Shown: positions 10,501 to 18,008, numbered from the stretch's first letter. The stretch is 64,000 nt of DNA from Collinsella sp. 4_8_47FAA (GCF_000763055.1 NZ_KN214135.1:353614-417613); one strand, 5' to 3'. A program made the numbers and translations. The notes: generated by a model not told the origin, from the sequence alone.

Positions 10501-11987
10501 GGGGCTTTGGACGAAAATGCCTCGGTCGCGATATCCTCAACGGCTATTCCGAGGTTTTTGGCAAAACCCTCGAGGAACGAGCCGCAGCCCGCAGAGCACG
10601 CCTCGTTGACGACGATATCGGTCAGCACGCCGTGGTTGAGCCAGATGGCCTTCATATCCTGTCCGCCGATGTCGAGCACGAAGGTCGCATCGGGAACGCA
10701 TGCGCACGCGGCGCGGGCGTGCGCGACCGTCTCGACCGTATGGTAGTCGGCGTGGAACGCGCGCGCGAAAAGCTCCTCGCCGTATCCCGTGGTGCCCACG
10801 GCATCGATCGCAAGCGTGACTCCCGCTGTCTCCCAGCGGTTCTTCAAGCTGACAAGACCCTGTTGGGCGACGTCGAGCGGTCTGCCGTTATTAGACGCGT
10901 AGAACGAATCGACAAGCTCACCCGCCTCATCGACCAGGGCGAACTTGGTCGTCGTGCTCCCCGAATCGATACCGAGCGCCACACGCACCGTCTCTCCGGG
11001 CGCATACGCATCCGGACCCTTTGCCGGCGTCTCTTTGCCATGGCGTGCCATAAAATCCGCCTGCTCGGCAGGTGTGGCAAAAAAGGGCTGGGCAAGACGT
11101 CCCTCCCCGCTTGCGGGCGCGACCGTCTCGAGCTTATCCAGCCGGACAAAAGCGTCGGGAAGGTCGATCGGTTGGGACGATGCGAACATGTCGGTCAGCG
11201 ACAGGGCGGCACCGCGCGCGACCATGATCTGCGGATCGCGCGGGACGATAACCTGATCGTCCGATAGATTCAGTTGCTCCCGGAACACGCGGACCAGCGT
11301 GGGGTTGTAGGCGAGCGTACCGCCCTCGAAGATTACCGGCGGCTCGATGTCGATACCCTGGGCCAGACCGCCGATCGTTTGGCGGGCGACCGCGTGAAGC
11401 GCCGAAAGCGCCAGGTCGGTGGTAGGAATGCCCTCGTTGAGCAGCGGCTGGATATCAGTCTTTGCGTACACGCCGCAGCGGCCCGAGACCTCGTGGACGG
11501 TCGTTCCCCGGCTTGCGAGCTGCTCGAACTCGCCCGATTCGGTGCCGACCCCCATGAGCTTTGCCATCTCGTCGATAAATGCACCGGTACCGCCTGCGCA
11601 CGAGCCGTTCATGCGCATGTCGGCAACCTCGATGTCTCCCTTATCGTTGGTGCGGAAGAAGATCATCTTGGCGTCTTGGCCGCCCAGCTCGATGGCGCAG
11701 CGCGTCTGCGGATAGAACCTGCTGATCGCGAGCGCGTTGGCGACCACCTCCTGAACGTACGAGGCGCCCAGCGCGGTCGCGATATCGCGCGCACCCGAGC
11801 CGGTCACCGCAACGCGCAGTGACTCATGGGGAAAGCGCTCGGCGAGCTCGCCGAGCATGGCGCGCACGCTCGCTGTCTGACACGCCCCGTGGCGGCGATA
11901 TCCCCACCACGCCTCGGTCATATCCTCGTGCATCGCGTAAACTTTGGTCGTCGTCGACCCTACGTCCAGTCCTACTAGCAACGCCAT
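7548..11987 (-). CDS. Tandem 2-hydroxyacyl-CoA dehydratase activase fused to DUF2229/HgdB-like domains
   Basis: The 1479-residue protein has two complete BadF/HgdC-type ATPase domains. Domain 1 (about 1-280) begins GLDVGSTTTKVYAM and holds GSCAGGTGAFIDEMA. Domain 2 (about 335-610) begins ALGIDSGSTTTKFALVDE and holds NEACSAGCGSFLEGFA and SRCTVFMNSS, cysteines suited to an interface [4Fe-4S] cluster. A short Cys cluster (CRRCNNRCQRA) follows near 630. A DUF2229 region (about 690-930) comes next, then an HgdB-like dehydratase-related region near 1060-1450. Known activases drive ATP-dependent one-electron reduction of a partner dehydratase. Fusions of this layout occur in anaerobic bacteria, but the substrate is unknown. 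ACGGAGC precedes the ATG. It is first in an operon with the TetR gene. Confidence 0.88.
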   Translation of the reverse strand: MALLVGLDVGSTTTKVYAMHEDMTEAWWGYRRHGACQTASVRAMLGELAERFPHESLRVAVTGSGARDIATALGASYVQEVVANALAISRFYPQTRCAIELGGQDAKMIFFRTNDKGDIEVADMRMNGSCAGGTGAFIDEMAKLMGVGTESGEFEQLASRGTTVHEVSGRCGVYAKTDIQPLLNEGIPTTDLALSALHAVARQTIGGLAQGIDIEPPVIFEGGTLAYNPTLVRVFREQLNLSDDQVIVPRDPQIMVARGAALSLTDMFASSQPIDLPDAFVRLDKLETVAPASGEGRLAQPFFATPAEQADFMARHGKETPAKGPDAYAPGETVRVALGIDSGSTTTKFALVDEAGELVDSFYASNNGRPLDVAQQGLVSLKNRWETAGVTLAIDAVGTTGYGEELFARAFHADYHTVETVAHARAACACVPDATFVLDIGGQDMKAIWLNHGVLTDIVVNEACSAGCGSFLEGFAKNLGIAVEDIATEAFSSKAPAVLGSRCTVFMNSSVVSEQRRGKGPGDIMAGLCRSIIENVFTKVIRVSNLNRLGDKVVVQGGTFRNDAVLRAFEQYLGKPVTRAPHPGLMGAIGIALLAREECRKGDAGTSFIGLDAVERFEHREFGGVTCRRCNNRCQRAVVAFGDGSLYVTGNRCPRGGAISWDELVREVPAAEELRPQGACEAQAPGTGRDRTAAAPNLFVDREKLLFESYPTVPVSGGRDVTIGIPRVLEFWDTMPFWSTFFSTLGFKVRVSGRSTKAMYERGLAHVTSDTVCFPAKLVHGHIRNLVDAGVDRIFMPIITTVPTENTASTSEWMCAVVKGYPYVMRNSDNPEERFGVPFDTPLFHWYDEGDRNRQLKAWCKETFDIDADLVAKATEQADRARETFENQLQLRGRQVLENVREDGGYAVVIASRPYHNDPLVNHGLPKLFSERGIPVLTPDAVPGVCNVDLSNSRIDIVNNYHARMLSCAVIVASTPELELVQMGSFGCGHDAYLTDEIARMMGEMGSKVPMMIKLDESDVAGPMGIRVRSFIESVNRRRAEERAEGARVHAVHPLDDPYKVKYTKRDRHDKIALVPNTSHAFCRLMTAAMRNQGVRAEALDIGREDAIRLGKRYVHNDICFPAQIVIGEALAALESGKYDPHDVAVVTGKYIGDCRLTHYMPLLRRALDDAGYDYVPVLTNDDVDAHNAHPGFKLGLGPSIQIAYGLPMIDALEAMLRRIRPYELEKGAADAAFDRALDEVIEGMERSGLRGQATGFKRALAIMDAVPYDRSNPHPTVLIVGEYLLNFHLGANHEIERYLEDNGLEVIEARMTDVIRKTYFYKHAQSREFHVDLSLPEKAWYATADNLFELAHDRCDRLGAASPLYEPPTRMPELVRASDKILHHTFDAGEGVLIPAEILEHAKRGCRNFVILQPFGCLPNHVVGRGLIHALKEQYPTAQFLPLDYDPDVSFANVENRLQMLIMNAKAQGCGEAHGETA

Positions 11988-12036
11988 AATGCTCCGTCTC
12001 TCGCATTTTTCCCGCTAGAGATATATCACTCTACGT

Positions 12037-12057
12037 AATACAACAGACTGTTGTATT
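12037..12057. promoter_or_regulatory. Perfect 21-bp palindrome, probable TetR operator
   Basis: AATACAACAG and CTGTTGTATT flank a single central base, about 50 nt upstream of the activase start. The size and symmetry match operators of TetR dimers, and a TetR gene ends this operon. Reading on the minus strand, GATATATC downstream could serve as -10, which would place the palindrome over the -35 region. Confidence 0.7.
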
Positions 12058-12069
12058 TAAACTCCGTAT

Positions 12070-12102
12070 AAAAAGCGGCTGCCGAAACGCTTCAGCAGCC
12101 GC
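12070..12102 (-). terminator. Intrinsic terminator for the DUF2798 transcript
   Basis: GCGGCTGC (12075-12082) pairs with GCAGCCGC (12095-12102). On the minus strand the stem is followed by TTTTTAT. It lies about 170 nt beyond the DUF2798 stop. The intervening 12105-12268 has no gene; it contains a 9-bp inverted repeat CGCTTAGGG/CCCTAAGCG (about 12217-12262) with a 34-nt loop. Confidence 0.75.
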
Positions 12103-12268
12103 CGAATGCACCAACAGATTGTTCTGCGCGCTAGCACGTCGGGCAACGGAGCAGCACGGGCCCTCCGGTCATGCGCACCGCTCACGCCCGCGATGTCGCC
12201 GAGAGAGCTATCCACGCTTAGGGCTCCAACCAAGCAAGTCGCCCGCGCTCAGCAGATCCCTAAGCGAG

Positions 12269-12817
12269 CTACTCGCACTCAGGAGCCATAGCCTGCTCCA
12301 AGAGCTCGGCATGCTCCTCCTCGAAAACCGTCCCCACAGGGAAGGCGCGACGGAAGACGAAGCGGGAAATCGGACCGGCTACCAAAAGGTTCCACGGCAG
12401 CGCCATCACAAAATTATGCGGGATGTTGATCATCCAGATCGCGGGCACGGAATACAGGTTCGCAAGGATGCCGCCGGGCATGTGCGTCAGACCCTCACAG
12501 GCACCGTACAGCGACATGATGATGACCATGGGAACGACCATGCAGGAGCTGACGGCGAGCGTCATGGCAAGTGGCGAGCTCTTGCCCGGCGTGACCAAGT
12601 ACTTAAAGGCGAAACCCTTGGCGAGCGGGCTGGCGACGAACCAGTCGCAGCACATGGCAAAAATGTAGGCAACGGGGAAGCCGAGCCACGCAGTGGCAAC
12701 GACCTCGCCGTTGATGGCCCCGTGCTGCAGGGCAACGTTGTAGATGCTCATCCAGAGCACCATGCAAAAGCACATGATAAAGGTGAACAGCAGGCTCTCT
12801 CGTTTGTTGATAGGCAT
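12269..12817 (-). CDS. DUF2798 membrane protein (two repeats)
   Basis: The start at 12817 (MPINKRESLLFTFIMCFCMV) gives 182 aa; the longer open frame adds an unlikely N-terminus. The upstream GAGAGG is rather far (about 13 nt), so the start is moderately sure. Four hydrophobic segments are arranged as two similar halves: FTFIMCFCMVLWMSIYN with WLGFPVAYIFAMCCDWFVAS, and MTLAVSSCMVVPMVIIMSLY with HNFVMALPWNLLVAGPISRF. This duplicated pattern is typical of the DUF2798 family, whose function is not known. The gene stands alone between two terminators. The second lies in its own leader, which could mean attenuation or simply termination of upstream transcription. Confidence 0.75.
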   Translation of the reverse strand: MPINKRESLLFTFIMCFCMVLWMSIYNVALQHGAINGEVVATAWLGFPVAYIFAMCCDWFVASPLAKGFAFKYLVTPGKSSPLAMTLAVSSCMVVPMVIIMSLYGACEGLTHMPGGILANLYSVPAIWMINIPHNFVMALPWNLLVAGPISRFVFRRAFPVGTVFEEEHAELLEQAMAPECE

Positions 12818-12860
12818 AAAGGGCAGATTCCTCTCTGTGTTGTACCGCGGCGCCACGCAA

Positions 12861-12912
12861 GAAAAACGGGCGGGCAAGATGGAGCTGTTGGAACTTCATC
12901 TCGCCCGCCCGT
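12861..12912 (-). terminator. Strong terminator hairpin 50 nt upstream of the DUF2798 start
   Basis: ACGGGCGGGC (12866-12875) pairs with GCCCGCCCGT (12903-12912), and AGATG with CATCT inside. On the minus strand it is followed by TTTTTC. It points towards the DUF2798 gene, so it either ends read-through from thrE or acts as a leader attenuator. Confidence 0.8.
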
Positions 12913-13022
12913 GGTACGTGCGTCTGCGACTACTTATGTGGTGGAACTACCCTAACACGAACGGCGCGCGCTTCGTAAGCGTTGAGTTTATGGAGATGCA
13001 GGGCACCAATAATCCCCCTCGA

Positions 13023-13102
13023 CCCCATAAGTTGCGGTGGAATACGGACTGTTTTGACCCTTTAAGCAGCAATTCAGTCCCTATTTCACCGCAACTCATT
13101 GG
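13023..13102. repeat. MITE-like hairpin, 22-bp imperfect inverted repeat
   Basis: The arms at 13030-13051 and 13075-13096 match at 20 of 22 positions, and both mismatches can wobble-pair. Outside them CCCCATA and ATTGGGG extend the symmetry. The loop is 23 nt with no T-tract. It sits directly beside the hairpin at 13104-13132, so two different elements are stacked behind thrE. Compensated mismatches suggest an element maintained as a structure or a decayed mobile palindrome. Confidence 0.6.
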
Positions 13103-13103
13103 G

Positions 13104-13132
13104 GGTGCAAAGTAACCTGTCCCCTTTGCACC
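13104..13132. repeat. REP-like hairpin of the CCTGTCCC family
   Basis: GGTGCAAAG and CTTTGCACC (9 bp, perfect) enclose TAACCTGTCCC. The right arm ends 2 nt from the TAA of thrE. The same 29-nt sequence recurs at 52561-52589, and relatives with different stems are at 20702, 49935, 54797 and 54873. Confidence 0.85.
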
Positions 13133-13134
13133 AA

Positions 13135-14703
13135 TTAGCTGGTGTGGCGCCAGCGAGGGTCGGTGAGTGTACGTGCCACACCCAGACCAACGGGCAAAAA
13201 CGCCACGATGAGCACTGCACGCACAAACCAACCGAGCATATTGACCGTGTCGAAGGTGCACATGTAATACATCGAGCGATACAGATACAAACCCGGCACC
13301 ATAATGACAATCGAAGGCACCGTGAGAGCGATACGCGGGTAGGTGAGCTTGACTTCGGCCAAGCTTGCCAGCAGACCCGATACCAGCGCGCCGATAAACG
13401 CTGCTGCCTCGGGAGGCATTCCCGTGCTGAGGCCCAGGAAGGGAATCATCGTCGGCGCATCGACAAGGGTCAGACGCAGGGTATTGGACACGGCGCCGAT
13501 CAACCCAGCTGCCGCGGCCATCTTTACCGGGCTGTTGAACATCACCGAGAAGCCGAATACGCCAACGAAGCTCATCACCACGCGCAGGAGCGTAAGGGCA
13601 AGCGGCGAAAGGCCCAGTGGGGCAAAGTCGTCCGGCGCCAGGCCAACACACTCGGCAACCATCCAACCTACGAGGGTCGCCATCACAATAATCGATACGG
13701 CATATGAAAGGCGCTCGATACCGCTTCGCATGTCGAGCTTAGCGATGTCGAGGCCTGCCGTAATGAGTGGAAAGCCGGGAATCACAAAGAGCATGGCGCC
13801 GATATAGCCTTCTTGGTGCGACATTGCCCCCGGTATGACCTGGCCAAGGCCGAGCAATGCCAGCAGATACGAAACGCAAGCGAGCGCAACGCCGGTCGTC
13901 AGCGCGCTGAACTGACCAAGGCCTTGCTTGAGAATATGGGAGCGGGCAAAGTTGCCGACACCCGCGCCCACGAACGCGCAGGCCATCTCGATAGGGCCGC
14001 CGCCGAGCAAAAAAACGAAGGCGCCACAGGCGCAGGCCGCCGCAAGGCCCTGTTGCCAAGGCGCGTAATCAGGTTTTGAACTCTCAACGGTCTTGAGCAT
14101 CTCGTGATACTCGTGCACCGTGAAGCGACGACCATAGGTCTCGATTTCCTTGAGGAAACTCTCCATCATCCAAATGCGATGGGTATTGACGCCCGTTGTG
14201 GGCAAGCTGACGACCTCATTAAAGCAGTGACCATCTTCGATGCAGGTGCACTCAAACGACAGAAGACTTAAGTCAACGTGGATGGTGACACCGAGTACGG
14301 CGGCAACACGATTCATGGTATCGCGCACGCGCCAGGCACCCGTTCCGCTTGCCAGCATAAGCATGCCGGTGCGGCAGATGATGGATGATTTATCGGTGAG
14401 CGGCGCATCGACGGCAAGCTCATCGCCTGCCGTCACGATCTGGTGCCAGTCAGTTTTCATATGGAGCGCGCCGGCACGAACGCCGTGGTGCATGGGGGCT
14501 CTCGAAAGCAGCGAGTTAAGGCGCGAAGGCTGTGAGGGCTCCGCCGATTCGCCCTCGTCCTCGTCGGGCTCTTCATCGACCAGATCAAAGGAATCAAGCG
14601 GCGCTGGCTCGCGACGGTCGATCAGCTCCTCGTCCTCATCATCAAAGTAGTTGAACTGATCGAGCATGTCCTCTTCGATTGCGCGCTCGCTCGCGTCGTC
14701 CAT
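13135..14703 (-). CDS. thrE: ThrE-type threonine/serine exporter
   Basis: The 522-residue protein combines the ThrE/DUF1212 domain and a C-terminal ThrE_2 domain in one chain, as in the Corynebacterium exporter that pumps threonine and serine out of the cell. An acidic N-terminal region of about 80 residues (EDMLDQFNYFDDEDEELIDR) precedes the soluble part, which has MHHGVRAGALHMKTDWHQIV and SLLSFECTCIEDGHCFNEVV. About ten membrane segments follow, such as FVFLLGGGPIEMACAFVGAG and GAMLFVIPGFPLITAGLDIA. GGAAGGGAG precedes the ATG at 14703. M13 is an alternative start. The exported substrate is inferred from the family only. Confidence 0.85.
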   Translation of the reverse strand: MDDASERAIEEDMLDQFNYFDDEDEELIDRREPAPLDSFDLVDEEPDEDEGESAEPSQPSRLNSLLSRAPMHHGVRAGALHMKTDWHQIVTAGDELAVDAPLTDKSSIICRTGMLMLASGTGAWRVRDTMNRVAAVLGVTIHVDLSLLSFECTCIEDGHCFNEVVSLPTTGVNTHRIWMMESFLKEIETYGRRFTVHEYHEMLKTVESSKPDYAPWQQGLAAACACGAFVFLLGGGPIEMACAFVGAGVGNFARSHILKQGLGQFSALTTGVALACVSYLLALLGLGQVIPGAMSHQEGYIGAMLFVIPGFPLITAGLDIAKLDMRSGIERLSYAVSIIVMATLVGWMVAECVGLAPDDFAPLGLSPLALTLLRVVMSFVGVFGFSVMFNSPVKMAAAAGLIGAVSNTLRLTLVDAPTMIPFLGLSTGMPPEAAAFIGALVSGLLASLAEVKLTYPRIALTVPSIVIMVPGLYLYRSMYYMCTFDTVNMLGWFVRAVLIVAFLPVGLGVARTLTDPRWRHTS

Positions 14704-14902
14704 CCCGGTGCTCCCTTCCTATCGACTAACCCCCATCCTAGACAGCGACGGCTAAAGGAAACATAAAAGAGACGGCTGTCATGCGAGCCATGCGCGCAAT
14801 AGCCGTTGGATAGTCGTTTAAGAGCGTCCCTAATGACTACATCGATGTTCTAAGTATCAATCAAGTCAACGCCGCAGGTAGAGGACGGACAGCGAGCGAC
14901 GT

Positions 14903-14988
14903 CCAGGGCGAACAAGTTGGCATGAAAAAGGCAAGGCATAGACCTTCTGGTCATGCCTTGCCTTTTGAATGACAAATTGTCGCCCTGG
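14903..14988. terminator. Bidirectional terminator nested in a larger inverted repeat
   Basis: The core is AAAAGGCAAGGCAT (14926-14939) with ATGCCTTGCCTTTT (14953-14966), a perfect 14-bp stem with A/T tracts on both sides, usable in either direction. An outer pair CCAGGGCGAACAA (14903-14915) and TTGTCGCCCTGG (about 14976-14987) encloses it. The rest of the 335-nt gap 14704-15038 has no gene; it should hold the thrE promoter, and a short ACGGCT/AGCCGT inverted repeat lies near 14771-14807. Confidence 0.75.
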
Positions 14989-15007
14989 GCGGCGCGCAGC
15001 GTCAACT

Positions 15008-15036
15008 GGTTACGCGGTTCGTAGAACCGCGTAACC
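15008..15036 (-). terminator. 13-bp hairpin directly after lysS
   Basis: GGTTACGCGGTTC (15008-15020) and GAACCGCGTAACC (15024-15036) form a perfect stem with a 3-nt loop, 2 nt from the lysS stop codon. No T-tract follows, so it may stabilise the mRNA end, with termination at the nested hairpin beyond. Confidence 0.55.
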
Positions 15037-15038
15037 CC

Positions 15039-17003
15039 CTAGTACATCTTTGCGCCGGCGGGGATGGAGGCGTCGAGCTGGATCAGGTTGAGGCGCTCCT
15101 CACCATCCTCCTCGTGGATGGCACTGATGAGCATGCCGCAGCTGGGGATGCCCATCATCTTGCGCGGAGGCAGGTTGGTGATGGCGAGCAAGGTCTTGCC
15201 GACCAGGTCCTCGGGCTCGTAATAAGCGTGAATACCGGAGAGGATGGTGCGGTCGGTACCGGTACCGTCGTCGAGCGTAAAGTTCAGCAGCTTCTTGGAC
15301 TTCTTGACGGCCTCGCATGCCTTGACCTTCACAGCGCGGAAGTCGCTCTTGGAGAAGGTATCAAAGTCGACGAACTCCTCAAACAGCGGCTCAACGGCGA
15401 TCTTGGAGTAATCGAGCGTGGGCTTAAGCGACTTAACGAACGGGCTCGCGGCGTTGCCGGCCTCGGCAGCCTTGGCGGCAGCGGCACCGGACTGGAAACC
15501 CTTCTCGGGCTTCATGTGCGGGAACAGCAGCACGTCGCGGATAGAAGCCTGGTTGGTAAGCAGCATGACCACGCGGTCGATACCAATGCCAATGCCGCCC
15601 GCGGGAGGCATACCGTACTCGAGGGCGCGCACGTAGTCCTCGTCGTACTCCATGGCCTCGTCGTCACCGCCGGCCTTCTCGGCCATCTGAGCGGCAAAGC
15701 GCTCGGCCTGGTCGACCGGGTCGTTGAGCTCGGAGAACGCGTTGGCGTACTCGTGACCGGCAATAACCAGCTCAAAGCGGTGCGTCAGGCGCGGGTCGTC
15801 CTCAAAGCGCTTGGCAAGCGGGCTGACCTCGATGGGGTAATCGCACACGAACGTCGGGTTGACGATGGTGTCCTCGCCCAGCTCATCGTAAATCTCGGCG
15901 ATGATCTTGCCAGCAGTCCACTCGGGCTTGATCTCCAGGCCCTTCTCGCGCGCGGCGGCAGCAAGCTCCTCGACCGGCGTGTCGATGGTGACCTGCTTGC
16001 CGAGCACGTCGGAGACGATGTCGGTCATGGGACGGCTGGCCCACTCACCAGAAAGGTCGATGGTCTGGCCCTGGTACTCGATGACCTCGGGGTTGCCGAT
16101 GGCCTTGTTAGCCGCCTTAATGACACCCTGGGCGAGCGCCTTCATGCCCTCGAGGTCTGAGAAGGCACGGTAGGCCTCCATCGTGGTGAACTCGGGGTTG
16201 TGGGTAAGGTCCATGCCCTCGTTACGGAAGATGCGGCCGATCTCGAACACGCGCTCAAAACCACCGACGATGCAGCGCTTGAGATGGAGCTCGGTGGCAA
16301 TACGCAGGTAGCACTCCTGATCGAGCGCGTTGAAGTGGGTAATGAACGGCTTGGCGGTAGCGCCGCCCTGGATGGTCTGCAGGATGGGGGTCTCGACCTC
16401 CATGTAACCGTCGGACTCCATAAAGCGACGGAAGGTAGAGAGAATCTGCGAACGCTTACGGAAGGTCTCGCGAACGTCGTCGTTGGCGATCAGGTCGACA
16501 TAGCGCTGGCGATAGCGGGTCTCCTTGTCGGAAAGACCGTGGAACTTCTCGGGCAGTGGACGAACGGCCTTGGAAAGCAGGGTCGCGCTCTTAGGGGCAA
16601 CGGAAAGCTGGCCGCGCTGGGTGCGCACGACCACGCCGGTCACGCCCAGGATGTCGCCCAGGTCGAGGGCCTTGAGCGTATTCCAGGCAGCCTCGTCCAT
16701 GTCGTTGATGCGGCAGAACAGCTGAATCTCGGCAGTCGCATCGCGCACGACGATGAACATTATCTTGCCCTGGCCGCGCTTGGCGACCACGCGGCCGGCG
16801 ATCTTCACGACGTCCTCGGTGTCCTCGCCATCGGCAAGCTCGGCGTACTTAGTCTCGATATCGGCGACGTAGTCCTCAAGCTCAGAGTGCTCGGGATAGG
16901 GGTTCTGGCCCGCCTCGAACAGGGCGGCGCGCTTGGCCAGGCGGGTGGCGCGCTCGTCGTTGAGCGTCGATGCCTGATCGGCGGCGTTCTGGTTCTCTGC
17001 CAT
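15039..17003 (-). CDS. lysS: Class II lysyl-tRNA synthetase with C-terminal tRNA-binding domain
   Basis: Charges tRNA-Lys with lysine in the cytoplasm. The 654-residue chain starts after TTTGAGGAG. An OB-fold anticodon domain (about 60-160, VKIAGRVVAKRGQGKIMFIV) precedes the catalytic core. Motif 1 is around RYRQRYVDLI, motif 2 is FEIGRIFRNEGMDLTHNPEF, and motif 3 is PPAGGIGIGIDRVVML. Residues about 545-654 add a Trbp111/EMAP-II-like domain (FRAVKVKACEAVKKSKKLL, IPSCGMLISAI) that ordinary bacterial LysRS (about 500 aa) lacks. In other synthetases this domain binds tRNA non-specifically and raises affinity. greA lies upstream, separated by a terminator. Confidence 0.96.
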   Translation of the reverse strand: MAENQNAADQASTLNDERATRLAKRAALFEAGQNPYPEHSELEDYVADIETKYAELADGEDTEDVVKIAGRVVAKRGQGKIMFIVVRDATAEIQLFCRINDMDEAAWNTLKALDLGDILGVTGVVVRTQRGQLSVAPKSATLLSKAVRPLPEKFHGLSDKETRYRQRYVDLIANDDVRETFRKRSQILSTFRRFMESDGYMEVETPILQTIQGGATAKPFITHFNALDQECYLRIATELHLKRCIVGGFERVFEIGRIFRNEGMDLTHNPEFTTMEAYRAFSDLEGMKALAQGVIKAANKAIGNPEVIEYQGQTIDLSGEWASRPMTDIVSDVLGKQVTIDTPVEELAAAAREKGLEIKPEWTAGKIIAEIYDELGEDTIVNPTFVCDYPIEVSPLAKRFEDDPRLTHRFELVIAGHEYANAFSELNDPVDQAERFAAQMAEKAGGDDEAMEYDEDYVRALEYGMPPAGGIGIGIDRVVMLLTNQASIRDVLLFPHMKPEKGFQSGAAAAKAAEAGNAASPFVKSLKPTLDYSKIAVEPLFEEFVDFDTFSKSDFRAVKVKACEAVKKSKKLLNFTLDDGTGTDRTILSGIHAYYEPEDLVGKTLLAITNLPPRKMMGIPSCGMLISAIHEEDGEERLNLIQLDASIPAGAKMY

Positions 17004-17021
17004 AAGTTAGCTCCTCAAACT

Positions 17022-17054
17022 AAAACGCTCCCCAGGATTCGGTCCCAGGGAGCG
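17022..17054 (-). terminator. Intrinsic terminator of greA
   Basis: CGCTCCCCAGG (17026-17036) pairs with CCCAGGGAGCG (17044-17054), and the minus strand continues with TTTTA. It separates greA from lysS, so lysS needs its own promoter within the short gap or depends on read-through. Confidence 0.75.
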
Positions 17055-17082
17055 AAAACATACCTTTACGCGGGACCGTGGT

Positions 17083-17553
17083 CTAGCGTGCGATCTTGGC
17101 GATGGTGTAGACGCGAGTCTTGCCGGAAGGCGTAACGACCTCGACGGAGTCGCCCTCGCCGTGACCGATGATGGCGTGACCGACCGGAGACTCGTTGGAA
17201 ATCTTGTGCTCGAGCGAGTTGGTCTCGGTGGTACCGACGAGCGTGACTTCCATGACCTCGCCGTTGGGATCAATCAGCGAAACGGTGGAACCGATGGAGA
17301 CGGTCAGGTCGCCCGTGGTGGCAGCAACCTGAGCGTTGGCGAGGATGGCCTGGATCTCGGCAATACGAGCGGCGTTCTGGGCCTGCTTGTCCTTAGCGGC
17401 GTCGTACTCGGAGTTCTCCGAAAGGTCGCCGAACGCGCGGGCTTCCTTGATGTCCTCGACGATCTCCTTGGCGTAATCGCCCTCACGCCAAGCGAGCTCC
17501 TCGACGAGCTTCTGGCGGCCCTCAGCGGTCAGTACGATCTGGCTTGCGTCCAT
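17083..17553 (-). CDS. greA: Transcription elongation factor GreA
   Basis: GreA rescues backtracked RNA polymerase by stimulating transcript cleavage. The start at 17553 (MDASQIVLTAEG) follows GGGGAG and gives 156 aa, the usual size. The N-terminal coiled coil (about 1-75) has AFGDLSENSEYDAAKDKQ, which includes the conserved acidic tip (Asp and Glu in the DLSENSEY segment) needed for cleavage. The C-terminal FKBP-like domain contains GHAIIGHGEGDSVEVVTPSG. It is flanked by terminators on both sides, so it looks monocistronic. Confidence 0.96.
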   Translation of the reverse strand: MDASQIVLTAEGRQKLVEELAWREGDYAKEIVEDIKEARAFGDLSENSEYDAAKDKQAQNAARIAEIQAILANAQVAATTGDLTVSIGSTVSLIDPNGEVMEVTLVGTTETNSLEHKISNESPVGHAIIGHGEGDSVEVVTPSGKTRVYTIAKIAR

Positions 17554-17601
17554 ACGGATATCTCCCCAACTCTGATCAAACAATCAACTGTCAACAAAAC
17601 G

Positions 17602-17634
17602 AAAAAGACCGGCTAGCCTGCGGGCAAGCCGGTC
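17602..17634 (-). terminator. Intrinsic terminator of tatA
   Basis: GACCGGCT (17607-17614) pairs with AGCCGGTC (17627-17634). Read on the minus strand it is followed by TTTTTCGTTTT. Confidence 0.85.
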
Positions 17635-17659
17635 AGGTGCTCACCCCAAAGGGATGGGA

Positions 17660-17935
17660 CTACTCTGCGTCCGCGTCGCTGTCCTCTGCCTGCTTCTTCT
17701 TGGCAGCAGCGAGCTTGGCCTCGAGCTCAGCGATCTCCTTGTCCTCCTCGGACTGCTCGACCACGACCTCCTCGGCCTGCTTGGTCTCGGCCTTATCGTC
17801 GCCCTCCATACCCTCACGGATATTCTTGACGGTAGAGCCGAGGGACTTGCCGAGCTTCGGCAGGTTCTTGGGCCCGAAGATAATCAGGACAACGACGAGA
17901 ATAATGATGAGCTCAGGAGCCCTCAGTCCAAACAT
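17660..17935 (-). CDS. tatA: Sec-independent protein translocase TatA/TatE-like subunit
   Basis: The start at 17935 (MFGLRAPELIIILVVVLIIF) follows GGAGG and gives 91 aa. The single N-terminal membrane helix is followed by the family hinge FGPKNLPKLGKSLG and an amphipathic helix (STVKNIREGMEG). The tail is highly charged and ends in Lys-rich then acidic sequence. TatA polymerises to form the pore that exports folded proteins. No tatC is present in the window, so the partner must be elsewhere. A TatB role is less likely because the FGP hinge and short length fit TatA. Confidence 0.9.
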   Translation of the reverse strand: MFGLRAPELIIILVVVLIIFGPKNLPKLGKSLGSTVKNIREGMEGDDKAETKQAEEVVVEQSEEDKEIAELEAKLAAAKKKQAEDSDADAE

Positions 17936-18008
17936 GTAGACCTCCACAATACAGCGAGACAAGCTCGAATGAGTATACCGCGGGTATCGCGGTATCACAA
18001 CACTAGCT

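Noticed and set aside
12840..12960. Possible T-box leader upstream of the DUF2798 gene (GCGTGGCGCCGCGGT)
   Set aside because: The T-box-like sequence lies after the terminator rather than before it, so it cannot form the antiterminator.
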